Source: Podospora bellae-mahoneyi (taxonomy: Eukaryota; Ascomycota; Sordariomycetes; Sordariales; Podosporaceae). Taken from it: DNA of 64,000 nt. The translations under genes were made by a program, and so were the position numbers. The notes beneath the pieces are model-generated. The model saw nothing but the letters and a program-made list of their open reading frames with translations, did not search any database and had not been told where the DNA came from. This document shows, in pieces, positions 1-11,513 of this stretch (positions are counted from its first letter, which is position 1; each line of letters begins with the position of its first letter). The DNA lies in contig NC_085883.1 in the NCBI RefSeq assembly GCF_035222275.1, forward strand, positions 3,782,001 through 3,846,000, given 5' to 3'.

Positions 1-2915
1 GGAGATGGGCAGTCTCGGGGCGCACAAGGGCAAGCAAATAGTACCGGGGAAGGAGTAAGGATGTGGGTCTGGCCGGTAAGCTGTGGCGCAACAAGGTGTG
101 TGTGTGTCGTGTCGTCGTGTCGTGCCGATGCAGTGGCCTCCTTGGTGGATGCCGGTGCTGGTGTGTTGGGCCTGGAGATCGTCCACAACAAGATTGACGT
201 AAGTGCCGCCGGGACGGGATGAACACCAGAAAAGGAGGGAGGGAAGGGCTCCAAGAGAAAGATGGTTTTGGTACCGGGAGGAATAAGGAGAAAACGAGGA
301 GAAAGTCGCGGCTTGCATGAGGGCGGCCACGACTCCCGTTTTGATACGCAGTCGTCCTGACGGCGGAGCACTGCTCATGGGGAAGGGACGAAGAAACAGG
401 AACCTAGCGTAACCGCCTAGACCTTGCAATGAGACCACGCGATGCCCCATTTTGCCTCATGGTCGATGCGTTGAGGGGTGCAAAACAGAGTGTTGGCAGC
501 CATTGCAGCTAGCTTGGGTCGAGGTGATGCAGGGAACGTCCTGCGCCATTGCGGAGACCCTTCTTCTTCGAGCAAGCGGTGACATGATCTAATACTTCGC
601 TGGTGGGGGGGTTCGGGGGGGGAGGGGGGGGGGGATGAGAAATTTTTGATCGATTTCGGGTTGCGATTGACGGAAACGACCCCTCGCCGGTTTTCTGGGG
701 ATCGGCTTTTAGGCGATGGGGGTAACTTGATGCTCAACTTGTGTTTCTTTCCACCTGGTGCTCACTGGCTCCCCGTGAACCGTGGAACCGTGTTGCAACC
801 CACGGGGCACACGGCAAACAGATCTCGTCGTGGGGTGGTGATGTGCTGGTGTTCACGGCGGTGGTGGGTGTCCCTTTGTGAAAGGCCTGCTGCCGGTGTG
901 GGTGTCTGGGGATGGGGACGGGCTCGTGTACTGACGCAATCTGCAAATCTTGCCAGTTCCTCAGCGTTATCTTCGGATCAGATAAGATGAAATCGGTGGA
1001 GAAGATTGGCAGTTTGTATGGGGACGGACGGGGACGGACGGGATGCCATAAGCCTATTTGCTGGCTCCAACAGTGCCCAGTCATCTCCTCCGGCGGCTAG
1101 TCCCCCTCTGGCTCCGAAGGCGGAGTCGACTTCGCATTCTTGGCTGCCAGTCCCGGGACGAGGGAAAAAAAATTGTTTATCTGATCGTATGACAACGGAC
1201 GGCAGAGCCCCGGTTCCAGAAGCCGTGATGGTGGTGGTGCCATTCAAGGTATCCGAGCCGACAGCCAACCATGGCAACGGGGGGCATCGTGGGCATGTGT
1301 TGGATCAATGCCGGATCAATTGGATCGCCCAACATCAGGCTCTCATCCGCTCGATCGACAAAATCCCTTCCCCCTCAAAAGTGCGGCCGGCCATGTGTGA
1401 AACAACGGGCTCCGGGGTAAAGGAAGGCGAGACGGTCCTGATGGCTGATGACATGACCTTCCAGGTTGGGACCATCTATCTGGCAGTCGACAATGGAATG
1501 GAATGCGCAAAATTTGACTCAATTGAGCTGGCTGTCCTTGCCCTGTCTCCGAGCTGGGTTCCACTGTGTGCTGCCGAGGAGGTGCAGAGATGAAAAGTGT
1601 GGGGCTCGGTGGAGCCGCGGTAGCCTATCTGATAATCTGATAAGATCAATCAGCCCCACCCCATGCCCACCTGCATCTTGGCAGCTGCTGGCGAGTGGGT
1701 GCGTCGTGGCAGAATCGGACGACTGGGATGCCAGAATTGCCGTGCATTTGCCCTCATCCCCCATCACCAGCTTTCACATGCGCCCATCTGCTGTGCCGTG
1801 TCTGCTTCTGGCAAGCCGACGTCGGCCTCGTCTCTTGCGTTCCCTGCAGTTGACCTACCTAAGGTACCGGCACACAAGCAAAGCTGAGTCGGTTCCTGTT
1901 ACCAAACCTCATCCCTGCCGCCGCGACAGCACCTCTACTGTGTAGGTACACTACGAACCTACCCCGCACCGAAAAAATATCTGATGCAGAAAAAGACACC
2001 CCCAGTCACTTCCCGAACACGGTTTGCGTCGGTTTCGCATCGTATCGCCGGTCGGTGTCGAAGCTCAGCAACGCACAAGATGGTTTGGGATATATTTCTT
2101 CCACTATATTCATCTTGGTTTCGCGGTTGCTAGGAATTGGCATTTCATTGGCGCTTTCCAAACAAGCTTCTCAGGGGGTGCCAAGGAAAGCCGTTGCGGG
2201 CAGCCGCTTGGTGGCCCGATCGTTCCAAGATTGGCGCATACATCAACAGCTATATATATCAAGCACCAGAGCCTCTCTTGCTTCTCTTGTGAGAAATCGA
2301 CCAGTCAATATCTCGGCATCTTATACCCCCTTCCTTGTGCGCACCCTGAAGGCTGTGTCTTTTAGCGCGACCTACAGACACAAGCGAATGTTGGTCGCGG
2401 TTAGGGACCTCCCATGAGCCCAAACTTGGACCTCAACTCCCCAATGGTACGACACCGGTAACTTTATGCCACACTGGCTGGTCTTTTCCACAGCCCGCAA
2501 GGCGATGTGACACGGCGTCAAGTAGACTTGCGATACCCAGACGGTCATTGCGGCACAAGAAGGGTGAGACCTTTCAGCTTCGGCCACGAACAAATCAGCA
2601 TGCGTTTACCCTCTCTTCCACTGAAACAAAGAGAGGCGCAAGTGTAGCCCCAGCCCTCAGCCCGGGTCACCGCTTCTAAAGTCGGCAGGCTGGCCGTGAA
2701 ACTGTGACGTGCAAAAACTGCTCGTAATTCTTCCGTCTTACGCCAAGGGGGCCTCTTTATTAGAGCTGTCTCTAGAAATTTTGGGGGCCCTTGGTAGTCA
2801 CCCCCTGGCGAGCCCCATATGCATTTTGGAATACAAAACAACAGGTCCCGGTTTTGCCAGGGTCTTCAAGACACCAAGCAAGTCCCAGAAATTGTCGTAG
2901 AGAAACACCACCGAC
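1..2915. other. Long intergenic lead-in, no convincing gene
   Basis: I see no reading frame here with recognisable domain, splice or composition support; the longest open stretches overlap on both strands and look like chance frames in GC-rich DNA. GATA-factor core sites occur at 966-971 (reverse), 981-986, 1631-1636 and 1639-1644, the last two side by side. There is a short tandem GGACG-type repeat at about 1020-1042 and a TGTG/TCGTG-rich stretch near 97-125. A GTAAGT donor-like site at about 199 follows a short open stretch, so a 3' part of an upstream gene cannot be excluded. The downstream part probably holds the promoter of the gene at 2916. Confidence 0.6.
602..636 (+). repeat. G-run tract, possible G-quadruplex
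   Basis: Four or more runs of three to nine guanines lie within about 35 bases, separated by one to four other bases. This meets the usual pattern for a G-quadruplex-forming sequence on the + strand. Whether it folds or has any role is not shown by the sequence. Confidence 0.5.
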
Positions 2916-3873
2916 ATGGGGCGCCCCGAAGACCTCCCAGAGGTTGTCCCCAAACCGCCGACACCCTTGCCCGAGGTCATTGCTGATTCCGGGCCTCAGG
3001 TCATCTCTAATTACTATGTCGGTGATCCCCAACGTGTTTATGCACAGTACAAATACCCCGCCGATTATGACGATGCCCCCAAACTGCCATTCGAGCCCCC
3101 AACCCCCACAGCAGACGTCTACAGGCAAAATCAAGATCGGCAGCCATTATGGCCGCAAAGTGCAAGTGGAATGCCCTTGAGCGCCCTCAGCCCCAACAGC
3201 TCAATGCCCTGGGAGCCCGTATCGCCGGTTGGAAAGGAAGAGTTGTATGTTGGGCCTCATCTGAAGGATGAAAAGAAGAAGACATGCGGTCTCGGCAAAC
3301 GGACATTCACCATGGTGCTGGTTGCCGTCCTTGTCCTAATCGGAGCGGCAGTGGGAGGTGGTGTGGTGGGCGTGATGAGAGCAAAGCATGACGAGAGTTC
3401 GCCGCCAAAGACTACAACACCGGCGACCAACAGGACGTCATCCGAGTGCGTGGCCTCCCCTTTTACTTTTTGTCTGTTGTCGTTTCCCCGGACTTTTGCT
3501 AACTCATCACAGCAGACCAGCAGCTTCGTCTCTCGATGATGAAACCCCAAACGTGGGATTCATGCTTCAAGCGTGGGAAGAGCCCCAATACACCGGTGAC
3601 AAGACACGCGTGTACACTGAAGAAGGCTTTTACGATTTTCCATTCATGGCGTGGAGCTACGTCTGGTTTCCAAACAAGACAGACTGCTGCCTCACATTTT
3701 GTGCCAGCCCGACCAACCACACGCCAACCGGGTGGTGGTGCGACCATCGGCGGAGGCCAAAAACGGACAAGTCGTTTGGAAGGGTGAATATCTGGTGCGG
3801 CAGAGGAAGCAACACAAGCAACCAGAGAAAGTGCAATGAGACTCAGGCTGGAGGGGAATGGGACAAATCGTGA
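2916..3873 (+). CDS. Single-pass membrane protein, function unknown
   Basis: Two exons, 2916-3445 and 3513-3873. The intron has a GTGCGT donor, a TGCTAAC branch site and a CACAG acceptor, and the join keeps frame (296 residues). The N-terminal ~125 residues are Pro-rich and hydrophilic, with no signal peptide. A short basic stretch (KKKTCGLGKR) comes next, then one strong hydrophobic segment at about residues 131-150 with Gly/Val/Ala repeats. The region after it is Ser/Thr-rich. The C-terminal ~100 residues carry several Cys, Trp and NxT/NxS sites, which suggests an exposed, glycosylated, disulphide-bonded extracellular domain. This layout (cytosolic Pro-rich tail, one TM, Cys-rich outside domain) is common in fungal surface proteins of unknown role. 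I do not recognise a named family. Confidence 0.75.
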
Positions 3874-4478
3874 TGGGAGCAGTGGACGGGCAGTGTTGAG
3901 CTGAACAGGAGAAGGTGATGATTGACGACGGCTAATGAACTACGGTACCTATGGCTTGGCGAAGGTGGATTGACTGATGAAAGGGAGGTCAAACAACTAA
4001 TCCTAGTTACGGACCAGGGACTCGTAATGTAATGATATTATCACGCCCAAACAGTTTATAGCAATGGTGCCCGATTTGGGGTTCGAAGAAATGGAACTTT
4101 GGCAAAGAACCTTGCGCTAAATATCTCTATTCAGCGCCATCTGATGCTGACAAAAGAAACTATGATTATGCGGTGCATGCCCCCCTACTCCATAGAGGAA
4201 GACAATACAGCCTGTCCAAAGCACAACCTTACATATCCCCCACTATAAAATCAACCAAGTAAAACGCCACCCTATGCTGTCATAAGTCATCGATATGCAG
4301 TCATTCCCCATCATAGTTCATAAACGTGTCTCATCGCCTTCTGCCATTGTGGGCCGTATTACCATCAACGCTGAACTCCAACGACCCCCATAAACCCAGA
4401 TTGATCCCATTCAAACAAAGAAAATCGTGCTGTTGTCTAAGCAAAGGAAAGCTCTCTCCCCTCGAGGAACAGGTATGC
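3874..4478. other. Intergenic, convergent 3' ends
   Basis: This lies between the 3' ends of two convergent genes. It is AT-richer than its surroundings and presumably holds both 3' UTRs. No gene, RNA or repeat was recognised. Confidence 0.6.
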
Positions 4479-5903
4479 TCAAGCCACCTGTTGAGCATTG
4501 GCATTGGCACCCATGGAGCTAGTGTTGTTGTTCTGAGTCTCGATGCTCCTGATGCACAAGACCCTGGCCGCATAGTCCAGAAGCAGCCTCAAGTTCATGA
4601 TGACGGAAAGGTGTTCGACGGTGATCTCCACCCGCCCCTTTTCTTGGACCTCGGCGTCGACAGAGGAAGGTTTCATGAGGACTTTGGCGGTGAGCTGGGA
4701 GATAACCTCCATGATCTGGAGGAAGTGGTCTGTGCTGGGGAAAGGGGAGCCATCGTCATCCTTGGGGGGTGCGGTGAAAGATGATTTGGCCGAGGACGAT
4801 TGGACCGACAAGTGACTGAAGATATCGGGCTGAAGGAGCCAGTTGAGCATGGTGGCCAGGTCCGCCTCGTCAAGGGGGGTGGACTGATGGAGGGGGTGAA
4901 GAATGTTGAGGAGTGATTGGGGAGGGGTGGTGGGTTTGGCCGTTGAAGCTTCCGTTTGCTCTTGCATGATACAGGCTTGCTCGCTCGCTGGTTCTTCTTC
5001 AGTATCTGGCTCGACCTGCTCAGCTTTGACCTCTGCTTCCGTCTCGGCCTCCCGACTTGGCCCGTCCTTTGCTGTCTCACCCTGAGAGTCAACTTGGGGC
5101 GTTGTTACCGGTGATGACGAGGCCGAAGAAGTAGCCGAGGAAGAGATGGATGCTGGCTCGGAGGAGGATTCAGGCGGAGGTGTAGCCTCCCGTTGGAACA
5201 CGGCTGGAATTTCGTCCTGCATATCGATTTCGACACATGGGAGCGAAAGGGCTTCAAATTGCTGTTCTTGCTGCATCGCCTCCTCTTCACACAGAGACAT
5301 CTTGACTAAGAGTTCGTAGAGATCCGTCATTTCCAAATCTTCACCGTCTGAAAGGGGGAATGAGACGCTGAGGGGGAGATCGCCATTTTCTGATAGATAA
5401 TGCTAAGTACACTGTTGTTCTGAACCGCAGTGGAGACAGAGGCAAAAGGAAGCAATGAACAAGAAAAGAAAAGCTCACTCTGACGGTAACAAGACTTGTC
5501 CCCCCTGACCAGGCGGGCAAGGGAAAGACCCCGTGGCAAGGAGAGGATGAAGCTGTGTTTCTTTACGGAGTGGTGGCCGGCTCGCTTGTTGGCAAGATCG
5601 AATTTTCTGGACCGGACCGAGAGAATGCCACGCTGGCGGCCGCCGCGGGCCACAAGGCGGCCGTCATTACCACGATGCCATGATCCCATGGCAAATTCCT
5701 GGCCCTGGCGGCGACAGTTTGGACAAGCCGGAAGTGTTCTGCCACATCCTCTTTGCCGGGCTGGGAGCGACGGTGAGACGGTGAACATGGCCATGGCCGA
5801 TGAGGTTGAGGGGTTTTCACTTACAACGACAAGTGCAGGTTGACGGACCCGAATTCCTCTTCCCCCTGACGCCGGCTCGACTGCTGTAGTATGGTGGATT
5901 CAT
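4479..5903 (-). CDS. Acidic low-complexity protein, unknown function
   Basis: The main exon is 5347-4479. It begins after a CTTTCAG acceptor and runs in frame through an ATG at 5330 (MTDLYELLVKMS) to the stop at 4479. A possible first exon at 5903-5825 (MNPPYYSSRAGVRGKR...) ends at a GTAAGT donor and joins in frame across a 477-base intron, long for this window, to give about 315 residues. If that exon is wrong, translation could start at 5330 (283 residues). The middle is Ser/Glu/Thr-rich and acidic and likely disordered. The C-terminal ~120 residues have regular hydrophobic spacing (LLNILHPLHQ, FLQIMEVISQL, LSVIMNLRLLLDYAARVL) and look helical. No family was recognised. Base use is ordinary. 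Confidence 0.6.
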
Positions 5904-6674
5904 GGCTCTATCAAATTGATGGTGTTGGAGATGGAGATATGGGGACGATGGGGCAAACATGGTGAATATTGACTACTGCTGAATGGATATATTTCGTGGG
6001 CAGGGAGGAGTCCATGGTATTTTTATCATGGAAGCGGTGACGATCAAAGGGAAAAAAACCCTCAAACGTTGGCTACCGAGAACTAACGCATGAGGTGGCC
6101 TGTTGATTCCCAAAGCATCGCGGCAGCCCCTCAGTGGTCGATGATGCACATCAAGTCCCAACACGACTGGTGCTGATTGGTCCAGCACAGAATTCCAGCG
6201 CAGTCCAAGGCGCCAACTGCCAGGGGTTTCTGCTGACCGTTGTCACCACTTGCACAAATGGACAGCGCCCTGACTCTGAGGCTGCCCAGATGGGCGATGT
6301 GGGATCCAATGTGTTGCATCAGGTCGAAATTGTCCAGTTCGTCTGGGGAAGACAGGGCAGTGACTGGCCCAGTGACATGAGACACGGGCAAACAATGCGA
6401 CGAGCCCAACGCAAAATGACGGCACCCGGATTGTTACATTTTGGGCTAAAATTGGTGATGGCTTCAGGAATCAGAGCTGCTGACGGCTGGCCCGTTGAGA
6501 AACGTAGAATCTGGGGAACTGACAGACAGACAACTGGAATGCCCGTGGCCAATCAGCATGCAGGAAACACGACCCACTTAATTTGGCATCTGGGCGCCAG
6601 AGCATCATGATCACTGGTGGCGCAACAACTGCACCAACGGCAGCACCGCGACAATTGCATCCATCACCACGACA
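5904..6674. other. Divergent promoter region
   Basis: Sequence between two divergently transcribed genes. Open frames on both strands here have no recognisable content. It presumably carries both promoters; no clear TATA or other site stood out. Confidence 0.55.
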
Positions 6675-8357
6675 ATGCAGCCGCAGCCAGCGCTCAAGTC
6701 GACCTACAAGGCGCCTCCTCTTCTGCCAGGCTGGACTGAGCACAAAGCCCCGACGGGGCACACGTACTATTACAATGCCGAAACCAAAGAGTCCACCTAC
6801 AAGCGGCCTGTCACGGCAGCAGCCCCTCCAACCGCGCCGTCCGCTAACCCGGCATCGAGCTTTTGGCAACACCAAGCCGTACCCCAGATAAACCTCTCCG
6901 ATCCCAATGTCGCCAATGCCTTCATGTCACAGTATGGCCAGCCACAGCACCAGCCAGGGCAACAGCGTGGTGGGCGTGGGCCGGGAGGCCGAGGTGGTTC
7001 CCACGCGCGACCAAAACCACAGCCCATCGACAAGCCGCGATCAAAGGTGGCTATCCCCGGCCATGAACCATGGATCCTCGTGTGCACCAAATACGGCCGC
7101 CGATTTGCCTACAACTCGGCCAAGAATGCCAGTTACTGGCGAATTCCCGAGAAGCTCATGCCCGCCATTCTTGAGCTCGACAAGGCGCGCATTCGCCAAA
7201 AGGCAGAGGGCAAAGCTTTGGATACGCTTCAAGACTCTGAAGGCCCGCCGGAAAAAACAGACTGCCCTGAAGAACAAGAGAAGGACTACGACAGTTCTGA
7301 ATACGAAGAAGTCGAAGTGACCGACGACGAGGATGGCGGCGATGGCCACGCCACGAAGCGCCAACGAACCGAGGATCCCGACCAAAGCGAAAACAACGGG
7401 CCGGTCGAGTTTACCGAGGAAGACATCGCTGCGCAGTTGGCCGCCATGGGTGCTGACTATGGAGAAGACTACGAGATGGGCGAAGACTACGACGATTATG
7501 ACCGTGGCGAGGCGGCCCCCCAGCTATCCGACGACGACGCCCGCGAGCTTTTCAAAGACATGCTGTCCGACTTCAACATAAACCCCTACAGCCCTTGGGA
7601 TACCTTGATAGAGCAGGGCAGGATCGTAGACGACCCCCGGTACACAGTCTTGCCCACTACAAAAGCCCGCAAGGAGGTCTGGGAGGAGTGGTCCAGAGTC
7701 ACGATTCAGGAGCTCAAGGAGCTGCGACAAAAGCAAGAGAAAAAGGACCCCCGTATCGCCTACTTCGCCCTGCTGCAGGACAAGGCCACGCCAAAGCTCT
7801 ACTGGGCCGAGTTCAAACGAAAATATAAGCGGGAGGACGCCATGAAGGATATCAAAGTGGCTGACAAGGACAGGGAAAAGTGGTACCGGGAGTACATTTC
7901 TCGGCTCAAACTTCCCCAGTCCACGCTGAAATCCGACCTCAGGAAACTGCTCGAATCGGTTCCCCTGTCGCAGCTCAACAACCGGTCTTCCGCCTCCTCC
8001 TTACCAACCGCTGTCTTGACGGATCTTCGGTACTGGTCCCTCGATACAAAGTCCAGAGATGAATTTGTGGAGGGTTACATTGCTGGGCTGGGGCCTCCCC
8101 CTGACTCGGGCGCAGAGCAAGGGGCGGGAGAGGACGAGGCGACGAAAAAGGCCAAGGAAGAAAGACGCAAGCGGGAAAGGGCGCTTCAGGACAGGGAGCG
8201 GGCGGTGCAGGAAGAAAAGCACAGGCAGGAAAAGAAGCTCCAGTTTGAGCGTGCCAGGCTGAGGGAAGAAGAACGGGAGCTTGAAAGGGCCATGCAGGTG
8301 GGCAAAAGGGGGCTACAGAGCCAGCTTACGCCACAAGAGGGGGAGCGGTTCATTTGA
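6675..8357 (+). CDS. WW/FF-domain protein, TCERG1/Dre4-like
   Basis: Single-exon frame of 560 residues. A WW domain lies at about residues 17-46: W20, the Tyr triplet 31-33 and N34 are present, but the second signature Trp is Tyr42. A Gly/Arg/Pro-rich linker follows, then an acidic stretch with a basic KRQR motif at about 230. From about residue 285 there is an FF-type region (ELFKDMLSDFNINPYSPW, then a second helical segment ending near 420). The C-terminus (about 490-550) is a charged Lys/Glu/Arg coiled coil. WW plus FF domains mark nuclear proteins that couple transcription and pre-mRNA splicing (TCERG1/CA150 in animals, Dre4 in fission yeast). A role near the spliceosome or RNA polymerase II CTD is an inference from that family. 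Prp40 is less likely because it has two WW domains and more FF repeats. Confidence 0.85.
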   Translation: MQPQPALKSTYKAPPLLPGWTEHKAPTGHTYYYNAETKESTYKRPVTAAAPPTAPSANPASSFWQHQAVPQINLSDPNVANAFMSQYGQPQHQPGQQRGGRGPGGRGGSHARPKPQPIDKPRSKVAIPGHEPWILVCTKYGRRFAYNSAKNASYWRIPEKLMPAILELDKARIRQKAEGKALDTLQDSEGPPEKTDCPEEQEKDYDSSEYEEVEVTDDEDGGDGHATKRQRTEDPDQSENNGPVEFTEEDIAAQLAAMGADYGEDYEMGEDYDDYDRGEAAPQLSDDDARELFKDMLSDFNINPYSPWDTLIEQGRIVDDPRYTVLPTTKARKEVWEEWSRVTIQELKELRQKQEKKDPRIAYFALLQDKATPKLYWAEFKRKYKREDAMKDIKVADKDREKWYREYISRLKLPQSTLKSDLRKLLESVPLSQLNNRSSASSLPTAVLTDLRYWSLDTKSRDEFVEGYIAGLGPPPDSGAEQGAGEDEATKKAKEERRKRERALQDRERAVQEEKHRQEKKLQFERARLREEERELERAMQVGKRGLQSQLTPQEGERFI

Positions 8358-8437
8358 ATGTCGAAGGAGATAATAATAATAGCAATCAACTACCATCAGC
8401 CATACCGTTGAAACGCCATTTTTGTGCATGCATGCTT

Positions 8438-11400
8438 CTACCATATCCTCCGAGCGACCATCTCATACCTCACGACGCCGCTGAAATCCTTTTCCTTTTC
8501 CCTCTCTTCCTTGTCCCGATTTCTCTTGTCTCGCTCCTGCACTTTGCGCAGCCCTTCTGGGTCGTCAGCAAAGATCCACCTCCTCCTGTCATCCCCGACT
8601 TCCACGTTTCCATAGCCGCCAACCCGTCTGCCCTTGGCGTCAAAGCTCTCACGTTCTTGTTTGCCAATGGCGATGGCATGCTCCTTCATCTTCATCTTGG
8701 CGTACCGGTCTCTCGAGTACCGCAGCAGCACCATGCCCAGCAGCATCTTGATAATCAACAGCAACAAAAAGACGAGCAGGAAAACAACAACCATGGTCAA
8801 GCCGGCGATGATGTCATCCGAGGTGAACTGCCACCTCATCCAAAGCTTGGTGCCCATTCCCGCCTGCGCCGCAGCGGCTACCTGTTCCGATGTGGCATTG
8901 TCTGGGGAGGAAACGAGATCGGGGTAGGGCGAACCGTAAACCGCCCGGCCGAGGGCGTTGCGGATGAGATTGTCCAGCCTGTCCAGGGCAGCCACCATGG
9001 CTGGGGATGGGGCGGCCGAGTCCACCGACAAGGCGGTCTGTGTTGATGGCGGCAAAGGCGTCGGCAGGTGCGTGGCTAGGAACATGTTGTAGATCTGCAC
9101 AGATGCCCTAATAAAGAGGCAGGATAAGGGCATAACAGGAAGGCCAAGGCGGCGAGTTAGTGAGGGGGTTACGAAGGCCTGGGGGTGACAGGTTAGCGAC
9201 GGAATAATGACAGGGACTTTGAGAAAGGGTGAAGGCTGTGCCTACATTAGTGTAGTAATCCTTGCAGAGAATATCAAGAATCCGGCTGTAAAACGTCGGT
9301 TTGATGTTGTTGAATTTGTTCACGAAAGCGTGCTTGACCCAGTCCACAACCATTTCACTGCCAATCACGACAAAAAAGGGAGACAAAACCTCACCAGACC
9401 AGAGCCACGATGGCATGATGGTGAAGCTAGCCGGGAGTATCGATGAGGTGTGAAGCGGAAAGCTGCTCGGGCCGCCATCGTCGCCGCCCGCGCCCGGAAC
9501 CCAGAATCCTCCCACTTCCACAATGTTGCGCATGGCGATAATGACGAGCATGATCCAGAGCTGAAAACGCTCCACAATGTCGGCGCAGGCTAGCTGAAAC
9601 GTGTTCTCCTTTTCGAAGCGTTTAAAGACGGAGCTCTTGATCTCCACGAACTGATTCGACAAGAGCAGCGTCATCAGCGCATTCGAGTACGAGTTGACAG
9701 CAACATTGAGCGCAATGACCTGGTAGAACAGGATTACAGAGTGTAAAATGTTGTACACAAGGGCACCTAGAAACATGCCCAGCGGAAGCATAACCTTGGA
9801 GCGGCCAGAGCTATTCCTAGACAGCGTCTCGGCACTAAACAAGCACTCCAAAACGTCCTGACCAAGAGCTGACATGAGCCGGTCTCCTACTTCGAGCAGG
9901 TTGTAGATGGCGTATAGTTTAATGGCGGACTGTGCACGGATGAAATGGTACATCCGGCTGGCGTCTAGGTTCATCAGGGCAACGGAGCTGCAAATAATGA
10001 TGGCACCTTGCAAAAGATCGGCCTTGTTGTACGACGTCAGATTCGATGGGCTTGACTTGGTTCGTCGATGTCGAAAGGTCCTCGACGGCCGGTTGGTTGG
10101 TCGCTTAGACAACGGAACCGAACCGCCGCTGTGTGTCCGAGAGGTCTCACGGCGACGAGAGGTTGGCTCGCCGGCAGCAGCAGAGACCCCAGAGGACTGG
10201 TCTCCGACGCCATCCCCTACATCGCGTGCCCTGCTACGGCTCCTAGACTCATCCATTTGGCCCAAATCATGGTGGTTGGCCTTGGACGTAGACCTGCCAC
10301 GCCGTCCTCTCTCCCACATGCGTCCAAGCCCGTACCAGACAAAACCGACCAGCCACCTTGCTTCTTTTTGTAGGACATGGCACCACCACTGAACCAAGAT
10401 AGAAAGCGAAAGACAAAATCGCATTGGCAGAATTGTAAATGTCCAAAGCCAAGCATCCAAGCAAGCCAGCGCCCCAAAGATGATGGTTCTTTCCAGAAAC
10501 CATGGGAGCATCATGACGTTTTTGAGACGCTCAAACTTGACCGCACTAGATTCGTAGGGTATATCGGTGGTGTAGGAGTGGTGAATGTACAACGGACTGG
10601 GCCGCTGTCCTGCCAATTCCAGCTGAAGAAGCGTAGGGACCGACATTGGCGGCAGCGGTACCGATGGCGGTACAGGTGAAGGAGGGATGTCTTCCGCGGC
10701 CTCACCCCTCCTAGGTGCCGGCTGTTTAGACGTTTCCGAAGCGTGATTTCCCTTGCCTTCGAGATCAAGAGGGGCTGGCCGAGGAGGCGGTTGAAAAGAA
10801 TTGCGCCGATTCGAGGAGGGCGACTGCGCAGGAGGTTGACTCGTCGACTTTCGTCTGCTCATTGGCGGCGTAGACAACGTCCTTCCACCCAGATTCGGGC
10901 GTGCCTGAAAGGTTGGTCGTGCGTTTCCCGCATCCTGTCGAGTATCCAAGCCGTCCACCCGTGGAAACTCGTGACGATCGGCCACAGCGGTCCGGCTGAT
11001 GGTCTCGGCGATGCCCGCGCTCAACGGTTGATCTGCTAGCCTGCGCTCTGGCACGGCAGCCACTGGGAGGGATTCGGGGGCTGCAGTCAGCTCTTGCATT
11101 TTGGAGGCTGACAGTCTCCTCACGCCGCCGCCCGGGTTGCTTGTTTTTGTGTTTGACCGACTTCGTGTCGTGGAGACGGCGACGGTCGTCTGATTTAGAA
11201 TTTCGGGCTTTGCATCGTGGTTGTTCCCTTCAGAGGAGGATAGCTCCGCTGAGGGCTCGACATCGCTTTGGCTTTCCTCCGAGGGTTCTGGTGTCGGGAC
11301 ACCTCTCGTTGGGCTTGTAGTCGCGCGCTCGTAAACACGTTGTTCTTCGGTTGTCGGGTCTGGACGTGGATCGCTTGGTGTTAGTATTGGTGATGGGAGA

Positions 11401-11513
11401 TGGCTGATAGATTGAGACAGCTTGCGGTGGGCAAGCTCGACAACGCTGGGGCCGTTGGTCGTAGAAGGGGTGAAGGAGTCCTCGTCAGGCCCCTCGCCGA
11501 CTATGGTCGCCAT
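8438..11513 (-). CDS. TAPT1/Emp65-family ER membrane protein
   Basis: Two exons, 11513-9246 and 9178-8438. The intron (donor GTAGGC, branch GCTAAC, acceptor CCCCAG) joins in phase 0 and gives 1001 residues. I start at the ATG at 11513 (MATIVGEGPDED); the frame runs further upstream without another ATG. The first ~290 residues are Ser/Pro/Thr-rich and likely disordered. The conserved part has several membrane segments (VMMLPWFLERTIIFGALACL, FCLSLSILVQWW, LLQGAIIICSSVALM) and a KLYAIYNLLEVGDRLM block typical of the TAPT1 family. A late membrane segment (IIAGLTMVVVFLLVFLLLLI) is followed by a basic tail. Yeast Emp65 protects folding ER proteins with Slp1, and animal TAPT1 is needed for secretory and ciliary functions. 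A Ser/Arg-rich insert of about 130 residues splits the conserved region. Confidence 0.88.

Noticed and set aside
1006-1593. 195-codon open frame in the empty lead-in
   Set aside because: No domain, no good start context, and overlapping open frames of similar quality on both strands; typical of GC-rich noncoding DNA.
5327-5794. 155-codon frame with basic, ribosomal-protein-like stretches (GRLVARGGRQRGIL)
   Set aside because: No known ribosomal family matches, and it lies inside a probable intron on the same strand. Kept only as a possible overlapping small gene.
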